Below, piece after piece: positions 22,704-31,459 of a DNA stretch of 64,000 nucleotides (position 1 is its first letter; each line of letters begins with the position of its first letter). Source of the stretch: Flavobacterium anhuiense (GTDB lineage Bacteria; Bacteroidota; Bacteroidia; Flavobacteriales; Flavobacteriaceae); NCBI RefSeq assembly GCF_900101855.1, contig NZ_FMVC01000005.1, positions 372,001 to 436,000 of the forward strand. The letters run 5' to 3'. The position numbers and the translations under genes are program-made. The notes below the pieces were generated by a model. That model was not told the origin of the DNA. It did not search any database and saw only the letters and a program-made list of their open reading frames with translations.

Positions 22704-25700
22704 TTATAATTCAATGCTTACACCGATTCTGTAAATACGGGTTTGCGGATAATTTACTCCTGTCGTATTATTGGTTTCAGGATCTAAATTGTACTGTTTC
22801 ATGTGATCGATAGAAAACAAATTGGTTCCTCCCGCATAAAATCTCGTATTTAATATTCCGAATCTAGACAAGACTTTTTCTGGTAATGTATATGAAATCT
22901 CCAAAGATTTTAATCTGAAGAATGAAGCATCTCTTAACCAGAAGTCAGCTGGAATATTGTTTCTTGGATCAGAATCATTGAAGGCAACAGGGTATTTTGA
23001 ATTTGGATTATCAGCAGTATATCGGTCTTCGTATAACCATCTTGGTGGTGCCACGATAGCGCCTTGAGCTTGCGGAAGAATCATTTGTCTCGCTTTTGCC
23101 TGACCTGTCCAAAGCATATCTACAGAAAAACCTTTGTATTCAGCTCTGATTGGAATACCATAAGCAATTTTTGGCGTTGCCGATTCAGGAATTCTCACTT
23201 TATCATTAGAAGTGATGCTTCCATCACCATCAATATCTTTTACCCAAAGATCACCCGGTTTTGCTCCTTCAAAGTGAGGAGAATTGTCAACTTCTGCTTG
23301 AGTACGGTAAATTCCGTTGGTTTGATATACCATCCAAGAATCAATAGCTCTTCCAGTTGATTTTTGCCAAGCTGGAATATTTGCCGCTTCATCTCGAAAT
23401 AATACTTCACTCTGTGCATAAGTAAAATTGAAACCAACACTATATTTAAAACTATTGATATTGTCGGCGTAGTTAATAGACCAATCAGTACCTCTGTTTA
23501 CCGTTTTTCCAATATTTTCTTTAGGAAGAGATAATCCTGTGTATAATGGCACAGAAGCATTTCTAGCTGCAAGAATGTCAGATCTTTTATTACTGAAGTA
23601 GTCAAAAGTCGCTGTTAATTTATTTCCAAAGAATCCGAAATCAAAACCGATGTTTTTAGAATCTTGAATTTCCCAAGTAATATTTGGGTTTGGAGTAGAA
23701 GAAAGATAAATACTGTTATTTAACGTATAATCTGATCCAAAGTAGCTGTAAAGCTGCTGATCTGTTGTTAACTGATATCTTGTCAAGAAAAGATATTGGT
23801 TAAGATATTCTACACCATTAATAGTTTCTCTCAAATCGTCATTACCCATTCTTCCCCAAGAAGCTCTAATTTTTAGTAAATCAAATCCTTTTATATTGTT
23901 TTTGAAGAAAGGCTCTTCAGAGATTTTCCAGCCTGCGCTTATAGCCGGGAACATACCCCAACGCGTTGACGAAGGGAAATTGAATGATCCGTTATAACGT
24001 GCAGAAACTTCTGCAAAATATTTATCATCAAAATTGTAAGCCACTCTTCCAAGGAAACTTTCACGTCCGTCCTGATAGGCGCCGCCAGTTGCGTTTTGCC
24101 CTTTAGTGCTTCCAGTAAAAATCTGATCCAATTGATCGCTTAACAAATCTCTTCTGTAAGCATACGTTTGGGTTTTGTCCATTGTAGTCTGCTCGTAACC
24201 TACAAAAGCATTAACAGAGTGTTTGTTGAACTTACGATCGTAAGCTAATTTTGCGAAATATGTATTTTGATTTGCAATTCGCTCATCCTGCATAACACTA
24301 GTTATACTGGTGCTGTTTTTTACGTTATTGTAACTGTCATTTGTTTTGTCATACGAATAAGCATCCCATGGTTTTGTAAATCTCTTTTCACTACGCACAT
24401 TATAGTCAAATGCAGCGTATCCGCTAAGAGATAATCCTTCAGTTATTTTTGGCAATTTCAGCTCAAATCCAATTTTAGGATTTACAATTAAGTTTACCAC
24501 GTGATCATAACCTGCTGCTGACGAAGACATTAAAATTGGGTTTCTACCATTTGTGATACCAGACGACGGAAGTCCATTTTTCCAGTATGCAGGAATAAAA
24601 GGATACATACTAACTGTCTCGTGCATAATGCTTCCAATGCTTACCGCAGGAAAGTTTCTGTCTTCTTTACGAGTAGCGATATCTAAGTTTACTTTAAAGT
24701 TTGAAGTAATATTAACATCAATATTAGATCTTAAATTGAACTGTCTGTATCGCTCGTCGCTATATCTAAGATTACTTTCTTGGTTTAAATATTGTCCAGA
24801 AAAGAAATATTTAACCTGCTCGTTCCCACCATTTACAGATAGAGAAAGGTTGGCTTGCGGAGCATCTTTTCTGTAAACTTGTTTTAACCAATCTGTACTG
24901 GTATAATTAGGATCGTTTCCAGCTTTATATTTGTCAATTTCTGCCTGAGTGTAAGGAAGCGTTGTGCCTTTATGAGCATTAAGTTCGTTATAGTACGTCA
25001 TGTATTCCCAAGAATTAACTCTTTCGCTCATTCTGGTTAACTGCTGAATACCATACGATCCGTCAACTTTAATCGTTGGCGCGCCTACTTTTCCTCTTTT
25101 AGTCGTTACCAGAATTACCCCATTTGCAGAACGTACTCCATAAATAGCTGCCGATGCATCTTTCAAAACCGTTACAGATTCAATATCGTCAGGGTTAATT
25201 CTGTTCAAATCACGATCAGGAATACCGTCTACAACTACAAGCGGACTTGTACCTCCGCCAAATGAATTAAATCCTCTAATCAAAAGGCTTGAGCTGTCAT
25301 CACCAGGTCTTCCAGAACGGTTATTGGCAATTACCCCAGACATACGTCCAGCAATTCCGTTAGATACGTTTGCAGATGCATTTTGAGTTAGAACACCTCC
25401 TTTAATAGAAGCAATTGCTCCCGTTGTAGAAGCTTTTTTCTGAGTTCCGTACCCAACGACAACCACTTCATTTAAAGTCTGATTCTGTTCTTCAAGCTGA
25501 ATGCTTGCAGCGTCATCAGCACGAACTTCTTTTGTTAAAAATCCGGTGTAAGAAAAAACAAGAATACTGTTGGAGTCAGGAACCTCAATTGTGAAATTGC
25601 CATCAAAATCTGTTGTTGCCGTTATTTTTGTTCCTTTTACAAGAATGTTTACACCAGGAAGCGGTTCTCCTTGCGGGCCTGTTACTTTTCCTTTTACTAG

Positions 25701-25898
25701 TTTTTCTACGGCAAAAAATGTGTTTTTGTTCTTTGTTAGAGTTAAATCAGAAGACAGTTTGGTGGAGAATTTTGTCTCTTTCAACTCAGCAGCAAAAGAA
25801 CTCTGTAAAGCGAGTGCCAGTAAGGCTCCAGATGTTAGTTTGGTAATCTTCCACGTCTCAGAAGAAAGCCACTCTTTTGTCGGTTTTTGTTTGGTCAT
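22704..25898 (-). CDS. SusC-type TonB-dependent outer-membrane transporter (glycan)
   Basis: A 1064-residue TonB-dependent transporter that imports oligosaccharides with its SusD partner. A long-n-region signal peptide (TSGALLALALQSSFA) leads to a carboxypeptidase D-like domain (GKVTGPQGEPLPGVNILVKG), then a TonB-box/plug region (NEVVVVGYGTQKKASTTGAI, LLIRGFNSFGGGTSPLVVVD, INPDDIESVTVLKDASAAIY) and a 22-strand barrel ending in FYAGGTNLFSIDHMKQYNLD and a terminal YRIGVSIEL. Size and order are typical of SusC. It is the first gene of a four-gene - strand operon and has an unusual upstream region with three phased ACCAG repeats next to a -7 box. Regulation by an activator is therefore likely. 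Confidence 0.95.
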   Translation of the reverse strand: MTKQKPTKEWLSSETWKITKLTSGALLALALQSSFAAELKETKFSTKLSSDLTLTKNKNTFFAVEKLVKGKVTGPQGEPLPGVNILVKGTKITATTDFDGNFTIEVPDSNSILVFSYTGFLTKEVRADDAASIQLEEQNQTLNEVVVVGYGTQKKASTTGAIASIKGGVLTQNASANVSNGIAGRMSGVIANNRSGRPGDDSSSLLIRGFNSFGGGTSPLVVVDGIPDRDLNRINPDDIESVTVLKDASAAIYGVRSANGVILVTTKRGKVGAPTIKVDGSYGIQQLTRMSERVNSWEYMTYYNELNAHKGTTLPYTQAEIDKYKAGNDPNYTSTDWLKQVYRKDAPQANLSLSVNGGNEQVKYFFSGQYLNQESNLRYSDERYRQFNLRSNIDVNITSNFKVNLDIATRKEDRNFPAVSIGSIMHETVSMYPFIPAYWKNGLPSSGITNGRNPILMSSSAAGYDHVVNLIVNPKIGFELKLPKITEGLSLSGYAAFDYNVRSEKRFTKPWDAYSYDKTNDSYNNVKNSTSITSVMQDERIANQNTYFAKLAYDRKFNKHSVNAFVGYEQTTMDKTQTYAYRRDLLSDQLDQIFTGSTKGQNATGGAYQDGRESFLGRVAYNFDDKYFAEVSARYNGSFNFPSSTRWGMFPAISAGWKISEEPFFKNNIKGFDLLKIRASWGRMGNDDLRETINGVEYLNQYLFLTRYQLTTDQQLYSYFGSDYTLNNSIYLSSTPNPNITWEIQDSKNIGFDFGFFGNKLTATFDYFSNKRSDILAARNASVPLYTGLSLPKENIGKTVNRGTDWSINYADNINSFKYSVGFNFTYAQSEVLFRDEAANIPAWQKSTGRAIDSWMVYQTNGIYRTQAEVDNSPHFEGAKPGDLWVKDIDGDGSITSNDKVRIPESATPKIAYGIPIRAEYKGFSVDMLWTGQAKARQMILPQAQGAIVAPPRWLYEDRYTADNPNSKYPVAFNDSDPRNNIPADFWLRDASFFRLKSLEISYTLPEKVLSRFGILNTRFYAGGTNLFSIDHMKQYNLDPETNNTTGVNYPQTRIYRIGVSIEL

Positions 25899-26023
25899 GT
25901 TTTAGTGGTTTTTGTTAGTTAGTAATTTATTCTCGTGGTCCGTTTTCATCTTTTTCATTTTGGAGAAACAAAATGCCTTGAGCTCGTGCAGATTGTTTAT
26001 GAAAAAGAGATAAATGTGAAAAC

Positions 26024-26069
26024 CAAAAGTATAAATGTTTCTAAACCAGCACATACCAGTACCTACCAG
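26024..26069 (-). promoter_or_regulatory. susC promoter with three 10-bp-phased ACCAG repeats
   Basis: On the - strand TACTTTTG (26024-26031) matches the -7 consensus. Where a -33 box would lie there are instead three ACCAG repeats starting at 26045, 26055 and 26065, one helical turn apart. CATACCAGT recurs at 26364-26372. This looks like the site of a transcriptional activator. Binding protein unknown. Confidence 0.5.
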
Positions 26070-26294
26070 TTTTTTGAGATATGCGTAAAAAACATGCCTT
26101 ATTTAAGATAATTTAAAAATTAAAGTGGATAATATATGCATAAAGCGTAAGTTAAAGTCAATTAGACTAATAGATGTGAGTTTTTATTGTTATTAAAAGC
26201 TTATTTGTTCTGTTCGATTCTTAAAATCAATTTTTGGAAAAAACAATGGAGATTATGAGAAGTCAAAAAGTGATTATTTTGATTTTTAAAAGTG

Positions 26295-26309
26295 GATAAT
26301 ATAGTATCA
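26295..26309 (+). promoter_or_regulatory. Variant of the GGTAATATAGTATCA element between susC and GH36
   Basis: GATAATATAGTATCA matches 14 of 15 positions of the element found upstream of the hydroxyproline operon and the S37 peptidase. A second partial copy sharing AAGTGGATAATATA is at 26124-26136. The 905-bp gap between the divergent genes (25899-26803) otherwise shows no gene. Confidence 0.5.
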
Positions 26310-26803
26310 GAATTTTTTTTGCAGAATAATTTTTGATTTTTTACTCGTTTTTCTTTTGTTGACCATACCAGTCAGTGTTTTTAAGCTAATATGTAAGAGT
26401 AAACTTGTTTATGTTTATTCGTGTTTTACGATTCAGAGCGATTTTTAGGTAATAAAATATCAGAATCGGTAAAAAAGCCTAAAAGTTTTATCAAAAGCCT
26501 ATTTTGGATTACTTTTCCAAAAAAGGAAAATCTAAAGGCAGAAATATGGATTTAATTATATTTTGCTATTTTTGGAATTCATTTTTACATTGATATAAAA
26601 GGTTTATTAGAGCTCAAAAACCTTTTCTTATGAATTATACCAAATAGAACCTTTTATATATGGGTATAATTAAATGAAATTTCTCTCGTGGTTTAATTGA
26701 TAAATGTGATGTTCGGAGTTTTAAGATGAATTACAACAATTGATTGTATTGTAATCTTTTAAAATCTCCCCAAAAAACATTATTTATTATTAATCAAACT
26801 TTT

Positions 26804-29005
26804 ATGAAAAAAGCACTTCTCATATTAGTCTTAACCATTTTGTTTTGGAAGACTAATGCACAAAATGATCCCATTGCCATTGAAACCCAGAATACAGCAT
26901 TAATTCTAAAGGTGGCAAAAAACGGTTTGCTTTACCAATCGTATTTAGGGACAAAACTCGAAGCTTCGGCATATAATGCGCTTTCAAAAGAAACCGAAAG
27001 AACATTTGTTATCAACGATGGAAATCCGTTGCTAAATCTAAGACATCAGGCGTATCCAACTTACGGAACCAATAATTTGTTTGAATCGGCTATTCGAATA
27101 ACGCATAATGACGGAAATCCTGCTTTAGAACTGGTTTATGTAAATCATCAAACAAAAAAGTTAGATAGCAATACGACTGAAACCAGTATAAAAATGAAAG
27201 ATCCAGTTTATCCTGTAGAAGTGACATTGTATTATAAAGCTTTTTATAAGGAAAATGTTATTGAACAGTGGACAGAAATTGTGCACCGCGAAAAGAAACC
27301 TGTAACGCTGTACAACTACGCTTCGTCTATGCTGCACTTTGATGCCGATAAATATTGGCTGACTCAGTTTCATGGTGATTGGGCAAAAGAGGTAAGAATG
27401 CAGGAAAGCGAATTAACGAGCGGTGCTAAAGTAATCGATTCGAAGTTGGGTGTAAGAACCAATATGTACCAGACGCCAGTTTTCTTTTTAGGTTTAAATG
27501 AAAAAGCCAAAGAAAATACAGGGGAGCTTGTTGCTGGAACAATTGCATGGTCGGGAAATTTTAAGTTTACTTTTGAATTGGACAACAAAAATTCTCTTAG
27601 AATTAGTTCTGGAATTAATCCGTTTGCTTCAGAATATAACCTTCAGCCTGGAGAAGTATTTACAACTCCTTCTTTTATTTATACTTTTTCAAATAAAGGA
27701 AAAGGACAGGCCAGCAGAAATTTACATTCGTGGGCAAAAAATTATGGCGTAAAAGATGGAGACAAATCTCGCTTGACTTTATTGAACAATTGGGAAACTA
27801 CCTTTTTTAATTTCGACGAAAAGAAATTAACCGAAATGTTTGAAGATGCTAAAACATTAGGTGTCGATATGTTTTTATTAGACGACGGTTGGTTTGGAAA
27901 TAAATATCCGAGAAGCGGAGATAAATCTGGATTAGGAGATTGGCAGGCAACCAAAACAAAATTGCCAAACGGTTTAGGTTTTCTGATGCAGCAGGCAGAA
28001 AAAACAGGAGTTAAATTCGGAATTTGGATTGAACCCGAAATGGTGAATCCGAAAAGTGAGTTGTATGAAAAACATCCAGATTGGATTTTAAAACTGCCAA
28101 ATAGAGAAGAAAGTTATTACAGAACTCAATTGGTTTTGGATTTATCGAATCCTAAAGTGCAGGATTTTGTGTTTAAAACAGTAGACGATATTATGCAGAC
28201 CAATGGAGGAGTGGCATTCTTTAAATGGGACTGTAACCGAATGATGACCAACGCATATTCTACCTATTTAAAAAATCAGCAGTCACATTTGTTTATTGAA
28301 TACACCAGAGGTTTGTACAAAGTCTTAGAACGAATAAAAACTAAATATCCGCATTTGCCAATGATGCTTTGCGCGGGAGGTGGAGGAAGAACTGATTATG
28401 CTTTCCTAAAATATTTCACAGAGTTTTGGGCAAGTGATAATACAGATCCTTATAATAGAGTATTTATTCAGTGGGGTTATTCGCAGTTCTTTCCGGCTTT
28501 TTCGATTTGTAATCACGTAACTTCATGGGGAAATCAGTCTATTAAATTCAAAACAGATGTTGCCATGATGGGAAAATTAGGTTTTGACATTAATGTAAAC
28601 GAACTGAAAGAAAAAGAATTAAAATATACTCAGGATGCAGTTGCAAATTACAAAAGACTAAGTTCTGTAATATGGCATGGTGATATGTACAGAATAGTTT
28701 CTCCTTATGAAGACAGCCGCGCGGTATTAATGTATGTTGATGAATCAAAAGACAAAGCCGTTTTATTTTCGTATACGCTTCATCCGCTTTATGATCCGCA
28801 ATATAATTTGGTTCGTTTTCAAGGTTTAGATGCCAACAAAACCTATAAAGTGGAAGAAATTAATTTAATGACGGATGCAAAGAAAACGCTTGAAGAATCT
28901 GGAGAATCTTTTACAGGAGATTATTTAATGAATGTAGGTTTGAGAGTTTTTTCTTCGAAAGTAGAATCAAGCGTTGTACTTGAAATAACAGCAGTTTCGA
29001 AATAA
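26804..29005 (+). CDS. Exported GH36 alpha-galactosidase
   Basis: A 733-residue alpha-galactosidase of family GH36. The signal peptide is MKKALLILVLTILFWKTNAQ. After an N-terminal beta-supersandwich the catalytic barrel shows MFLLDDGWFGNKYPRSGDKS, FGIWIEPEMVNPKSELYEKH, the nucleophile Asp476 in FFKWDCNRMM, the segment PMMLCAGGGGRTDY and the acid/base Asp545 in FWASDNTDPYNR. Family length of 700-750 is matched. The ATG at 26804 is preferred to an upstream TTG at 26744, because it begins a proper signal peptide. It is divergent from the susC operon and probably works on the same glycan. Removal of terminal alpha-Gal is well established for the family; the natural substrate here is unknown. Confidence 0.93.
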   Translation: MKKALLILVLTILFWKTNAQNDPIAIETQNTALILKVAKNGLLYQSYLGTKLEASAYNALSKETERTFVINDGNPLLNLRHQAYPTYGTNNLFESAIRITHNDGNPALELVYVNHQTKKLDSNTTETSIKMKDPVYPVEVTLYYKAFYKENVIEQWTEIVHREKKPVTLYNYASSMLHFDADKYWLTQFHGDWAKEVRMQESELTSGAKVIDSKLGVRTNMYQTPVFFLGLNEKAKENTGELVAGTIAWSGNFKFTFELDNKNSLRISSGINPFASEYNLQPGEVFTTPSFIYTFSNKGKGQASRNLHSWAKNYGVKDGDKSRLTLLNNWETTFFNFDEKKLTEMFEDAKTLGVDMFLLDDGWFGNKYPRSGDKSGLGDWQATKTKLPNGLGFLMQQAEKTGVKFGIWIEPEMVNPKSELYEKHPDWILKLPNREESYYRTQLVLDLSNPKVQDFVFKTVDDIMQTNGGVAFFKWDCNRMMTNAYSTYLKNQQSHLFIEYTRGLYKVLERIKTKYPHLPMMLCAGGGGRTDYAFLKYFTEFWASDNTDPYNRVFIQWGYSQFFPAFSICNHVTSWGNQSIKFKTDVAMMGKLGFDINVNELKEKELKYTQDAVANYKRLSSVIWHGDMYRIVSPYEDSRAVLMYVDESKDKAVLFSYTLHPLYDPQYNLVRFQGLDANKTYKVEEINLMTDAKKTLEESGESFTGDYLMNVGLRVFSSKVESSVVLEITAVSK

Positions 29006-29018
29006 ATAGATTTTTATG

Positions 29019-29076
29019 AAATAAATCAGCTGTCTGATCTCGTTTAAAACAATGAGAGTAAACAGCTGATTTATTT
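29019..29076 (+). terminator. Terminator of the GH36 gene
   Basis: A perfect 15-bp stem AAATAAATCAGCTGT / ACAGCTGATTTATTT flanks a 28-nt centre, 14 bp past the GH36 stop. Confidence 0.65.
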
Positions 29077-29099
29077 TGGTTTCATTTTATGAAAATCTA

Positions 29100-29275
29100 A
29101 TTTAATCTGCTCAATCTGCTCAATCTGCTAGATCTGCGTGAAATATTTTTGCGTCTAGATTTTTCTTAACAGATTTATAATCCTTTTAATCTTAATAACC
29201 TGTGGCTAAAAAAAACTTTGCGGTTTAGCTACTTTGCGAGCATTTTTCTCTCGCAGATTTAGCAGATTTTGGAGA
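29100..29275. repeat. Dispersed AATCTGC / GCAGATT intergenic repeat
   Basis: TTAATCTGCTCAATCTGCTC followed by AATCTGCTAGATCTGCGTGA and, 130 bp on, CTCTCGCAGATTTAGCAGATT. It matches the modules at 17038-17110 and 17220-17293. It fills the 340-bp gap between the GH36 gene and the AraC gene; no gene is seen there. Confidence 0.6.
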
Positions 29276-29345
29276 TTTTTTTGCGTCTGTTTTAATTATT
29301 TTAATTCCGATAGCTATTGGGAGCTTGAACATTTGTAGTTATAAA

Positions 29346-30191
29346 TTACAAATTCAGTTTTCTATACTGCAAAGGCGAAAGCTGTTTTAATTCCTTAAAT
29401 TTTCTATTAAAATTGGAAATATTATTAAAGCCGCACATTTCGGCAATTTCCAAGACAGAGAGTTCTTCATTATTAGACAATAACTTTGCAGCTCTCTCAA
29501 TACGCACTTCAATTAGAAATTGAAAAAAAGACTTGTTGGTCCGGACTTTGAAATACCGGCAGAAAGCATTTTTGGTCATACTGGCGATCGAAGCAATTTC
29601 ATCAAGCGTGATATTTTTATGAAAATTGGTCATGACATATTCAAACACAATCTGCATTCGTTTACCTTCATTATCGGTTATTTTCTTTTGATATAAATAA
29701 TTAGAAAGCGGAGTATATTCAGATGTTGACAGCCATTTCAGAATATCTAGAAATAATATAAAACGAGTATAACTGTCAGCTTTCTTCAGCTTTTTAAAAT
29801 ACTTGACAACTTTCTTCGGTGCGTTATGAATAATGAATCCGTTTTTGCTGCTTTCTAAGATTGGTTGAATATTTCTAAAAGTAGAGAGTTCAAAAAAATC
29901 TCTTCCGAACGAATTGAAGGTAAAAAACAAAGTGCGCATTACAGAAACTACATTTTCCTGAACGTCGCTTCTAAAAACATGAGGTAAGTTGCTTCCAATT
30001 ACTAGAATGTCGCCTTCCCGATATTGCGAAATAGTATCGCCGGCAAAAACGGCACCTTCTCCTTTTTCTATAAAACTAATTTGAATTTCTTCGTGTTGGT
30101 GTAGTTTATCATAAAACGATACTTCGATATCTTCTTGATATATAAGGGGATCTTCTCCAGATTTTGGAATTTTAAATGGAAAAACTTTCAT
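29346..30191 (-). CDS. AraC family transcriptional regulator
   Basis: A 281-residue regulator. Residues 1-110 form a cupin sensor domain (HQHEEIQISFIEKGEGAVFA and YREGDILVIGSNLPHVFRSD), and residues 180-281 the double helix-turn-helix AraC domain (ITLDEIASIASMTKNAFCRY and LSVLEIAEMCGFNNISNFNR). It is divergent from the hydroxyproline catabolic operon, and the 180-bp gap between them contains GGTAATATAGTATCA plus a half-copy 21 bp on. AraC proteins usually bind paired direct repeats about 21 bp apart, which fits. It is therefore the leading candidate to control the hydroxyproline/peptide regulon, with hydroxyproline or a peptide as inducer. The ligand is inferred. Confidence 0.92.
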   Translation of the reverse strand: MKVFPFKIPKSGEDPLIYQEDIEVSFYDKLHQHEEIQISFIEKGEGAVFAGDTISQYREGDILVIGSNLPHVFRSDVQENVVSVMRTLFFTFNSFGRDFFELSTFRNIQPILESSKNGFIIHNAPKKVVKYFKKLKKADSYTRFILFLDILKWLSTSEYTPLSNYLYQKKITDNEGKRMQIVFEYVMTNFHKNITLDEIASIASMTKNAFCRYFKVRTNKSFFQFLIEVRIERAAKLLSNNEELSVLEIAEMCGFNNISNFNRKFKELKQLSPLQYRKLNL

Positions 30192-30283
30192 ATAGTGGTT
30201 AGTTAGTTACAATCAAATATATTGCATTTAATCAAAAAAATGATGCTATAATGTTCTGTTTTTTAAGTTTTGTTTCTATATAG

Positions 30284-30348
30284 GGTAATATAGTATCATT
30301 TTGTGGTAATTTTTAAAGGGTGCGCTCTGCGGTTTCTAGATAATTTTG
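30284..30348 (+). promoter_or_regulatory. Operator element and -7 box of the hydroxyproline operon
   Basis: GGTAATATAGTATCA at 30284-30298 is followed by a degenerate copy GGTAATTTTTA at 30305, exactly 21 bp later. TAATTTTG at 30341-30348 matches the -7 consensus and has no TTTG at -33, as expected for an activator-dependent promoter. The operon start codon is at 30372. Confidence 0.65.
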
Positions 30349-30371
30349 GCTTTAAATAAAAAATTAAAATT

Positions 30372-31286
30372 ATGAGTATTCAATGGAATGGCGTGATGCC
30401 GGCGGTAACCACAAAATTTACTGCAGATGATAAATTAGACTTCAACATGTTCGAAGTCAATATGAAAGCACAATTAGATGCTGGAGTATCGGGAATTATT
30501 TTAGGGGGAACTTTAGGAGAAGCCAGCACACTTTTAGAAGAAGAGAAAAGAGAATTAGTAAAACATACCGTTTCGCTAACAGAAAATAAAGTGCCTGTAA
30601 TTATGAACATTGCAGAGCAATCTACAAAAAATGCCATTTTAGCTGCCAATAAAGCTGAACAAGATGGAGCAAAAGGATTAATGATGCTTCCTCCAATGCG
30701 TTATAAAGCGTCTGATTTTGAAACGGTTACTTTCTATAGTGAAGTCGCAAAAAATACGTCGCTTCCTATTATGGTTTACAACAATCCAGTTGACTATAAA
30801 ATTGAAGTTACTTTAGGCATGTTTGAAGAGTTATTGAAATATGATAACATTCAAGCAGTAAAAGAATCAACTAGAGATATTTCTAACGTTACCAGAATGA
30901 TCAACCGTTTTGGAGATCGTTTAAAAATATTATCAGGAGTTGACACATTAGCATTAGAGAGCTTATTTATGGGTTCTGACGGTTGGGTTTCTGGATTAGT
31001 TTGTGCTTTTCCTGAAGAAACAGTGGCAATTTACAAATTAGCAAAAGCAGGAAGATTTGACGAAGCTTTGAAAATCTACAGATGGTTCTTGCCTTTATTA
31101 GAATTGGATATTAATGCATTTTTGGTTCAGAATATCAAATTAGCAGAAGTTGCAACAGGAATTGGTTCAGAACATGTTCGTGCGCCAAGATTGCCATTGC
31201 AAGGAGCAGAGAGAGAAAGAGTGCTAGCCATTATTGCTGAAGGATTACGCACTAGACCAACTTTGCCAGACTATAAAAATTTATAA
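30372..31286 (+). CDS. DapA-family 1-pyrroline-4-hydroxy-2-carboxylate deaminase
   Basis: A 304-residue Schiff-base aldolase-family enzyme. The Schiff-base Lys164 lies in QAVKESTRD, with Tyr136 in MVYNNP and the GGTLGEASTL substrate loop near residue 45. In trans-4-hydroxyproline catabolism this family deaminates and dehydrates 1-pyrroline-4-hydroxy-2-carboxylate to 2-oxoglutarate semialdehyde. The next genes encode the semialdehyde dehydrogenase, hydroxyproline 2-epimerase and D-hydroxyproline dehydrogenase, which excludes a lysine-biosynthetic DapA by context. First gene of the operon, directly after the operator region. Cytoplasmic. The LPPMRYKAS region replaces the usual DapA carboxylate-binding pattern. 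Confidence 0.9.
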   Translation: MSIQWNGVMPAVTTKFTADDKLDFNMFEVNMKAQLDAGVSGIILGGTLGEASTLLEEEKRELVKHTVSLTENKVPVIMNIAEQSTKNAILAANKAEQDGAKGLMMLPPMRYKASDFETVTFYSEVAKNTSLPIMVYNNPVDYKIEVTLGMFEELLKYDNIQAVKESTRDISNVTRMINRFGDRLKILSGVDTLALESLFMGSDGWVSGLVCAFPEETVAIYKLAKAGRFDEALKIYRWFLPLLELDINAFLVQNIKLAEVATGIGSEHVRAPRLPLQGAERERVLAIIAEGLRTRPTLPDYKNL

Positions 31287-31316
31287 CAGCATATTCGCAT
31301 GATTGGCTGTGGCTTT

Positions 31317-31430
31317 TAGTTTTCAGTCGCAGTCTCAGTTTCCAGTTTCCATTTACAGTCAGGGTTTTCGGTTACTGTGTTTACTGCGACTGCGACTGAA
31401 AACTGCGACTGAAAACTGCGACTGAAAACT
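31317..31430. repeat. 13-bp tandem repeats with an opposing arm inside the operon
   Basis: Three exact copies of CTGCGACTGAAAA lie at 31390-31428. About 60 bp upstream AGTTTTCAGTCGCAGTCTCA supplies the complementary arm, so the transcript between deaminase and semialdehyde dehydrogenase could fold into a hairpin. Possible role in RNA stability or partial termination; function unknown. Confidence 0.7.
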
Positions 31431-31459
31431 GCACTTCACTCATTCATAAGACAAAAATC

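Noticed and set aside
25899..26803. Possible hidden gene in the 905-bp susC/GH36 gap
   Set aside because: No frame of credible composition on either strand; only regulatory-type repeats and AT-rich sequence were found.
30372..31286. Dihydrodipicolinate synthase (DapA) for lysine biosynthesis
   Set aside because: Same family, but the operon contains the other three hydroxyproline enzymes and no lysine biosynthetic gene, so the deaminase function fits better.
31390..31428. CRISPR-like array
   Set aside because: Three directly adjacent 13-bp units without spacers, and no cas genes nearby.
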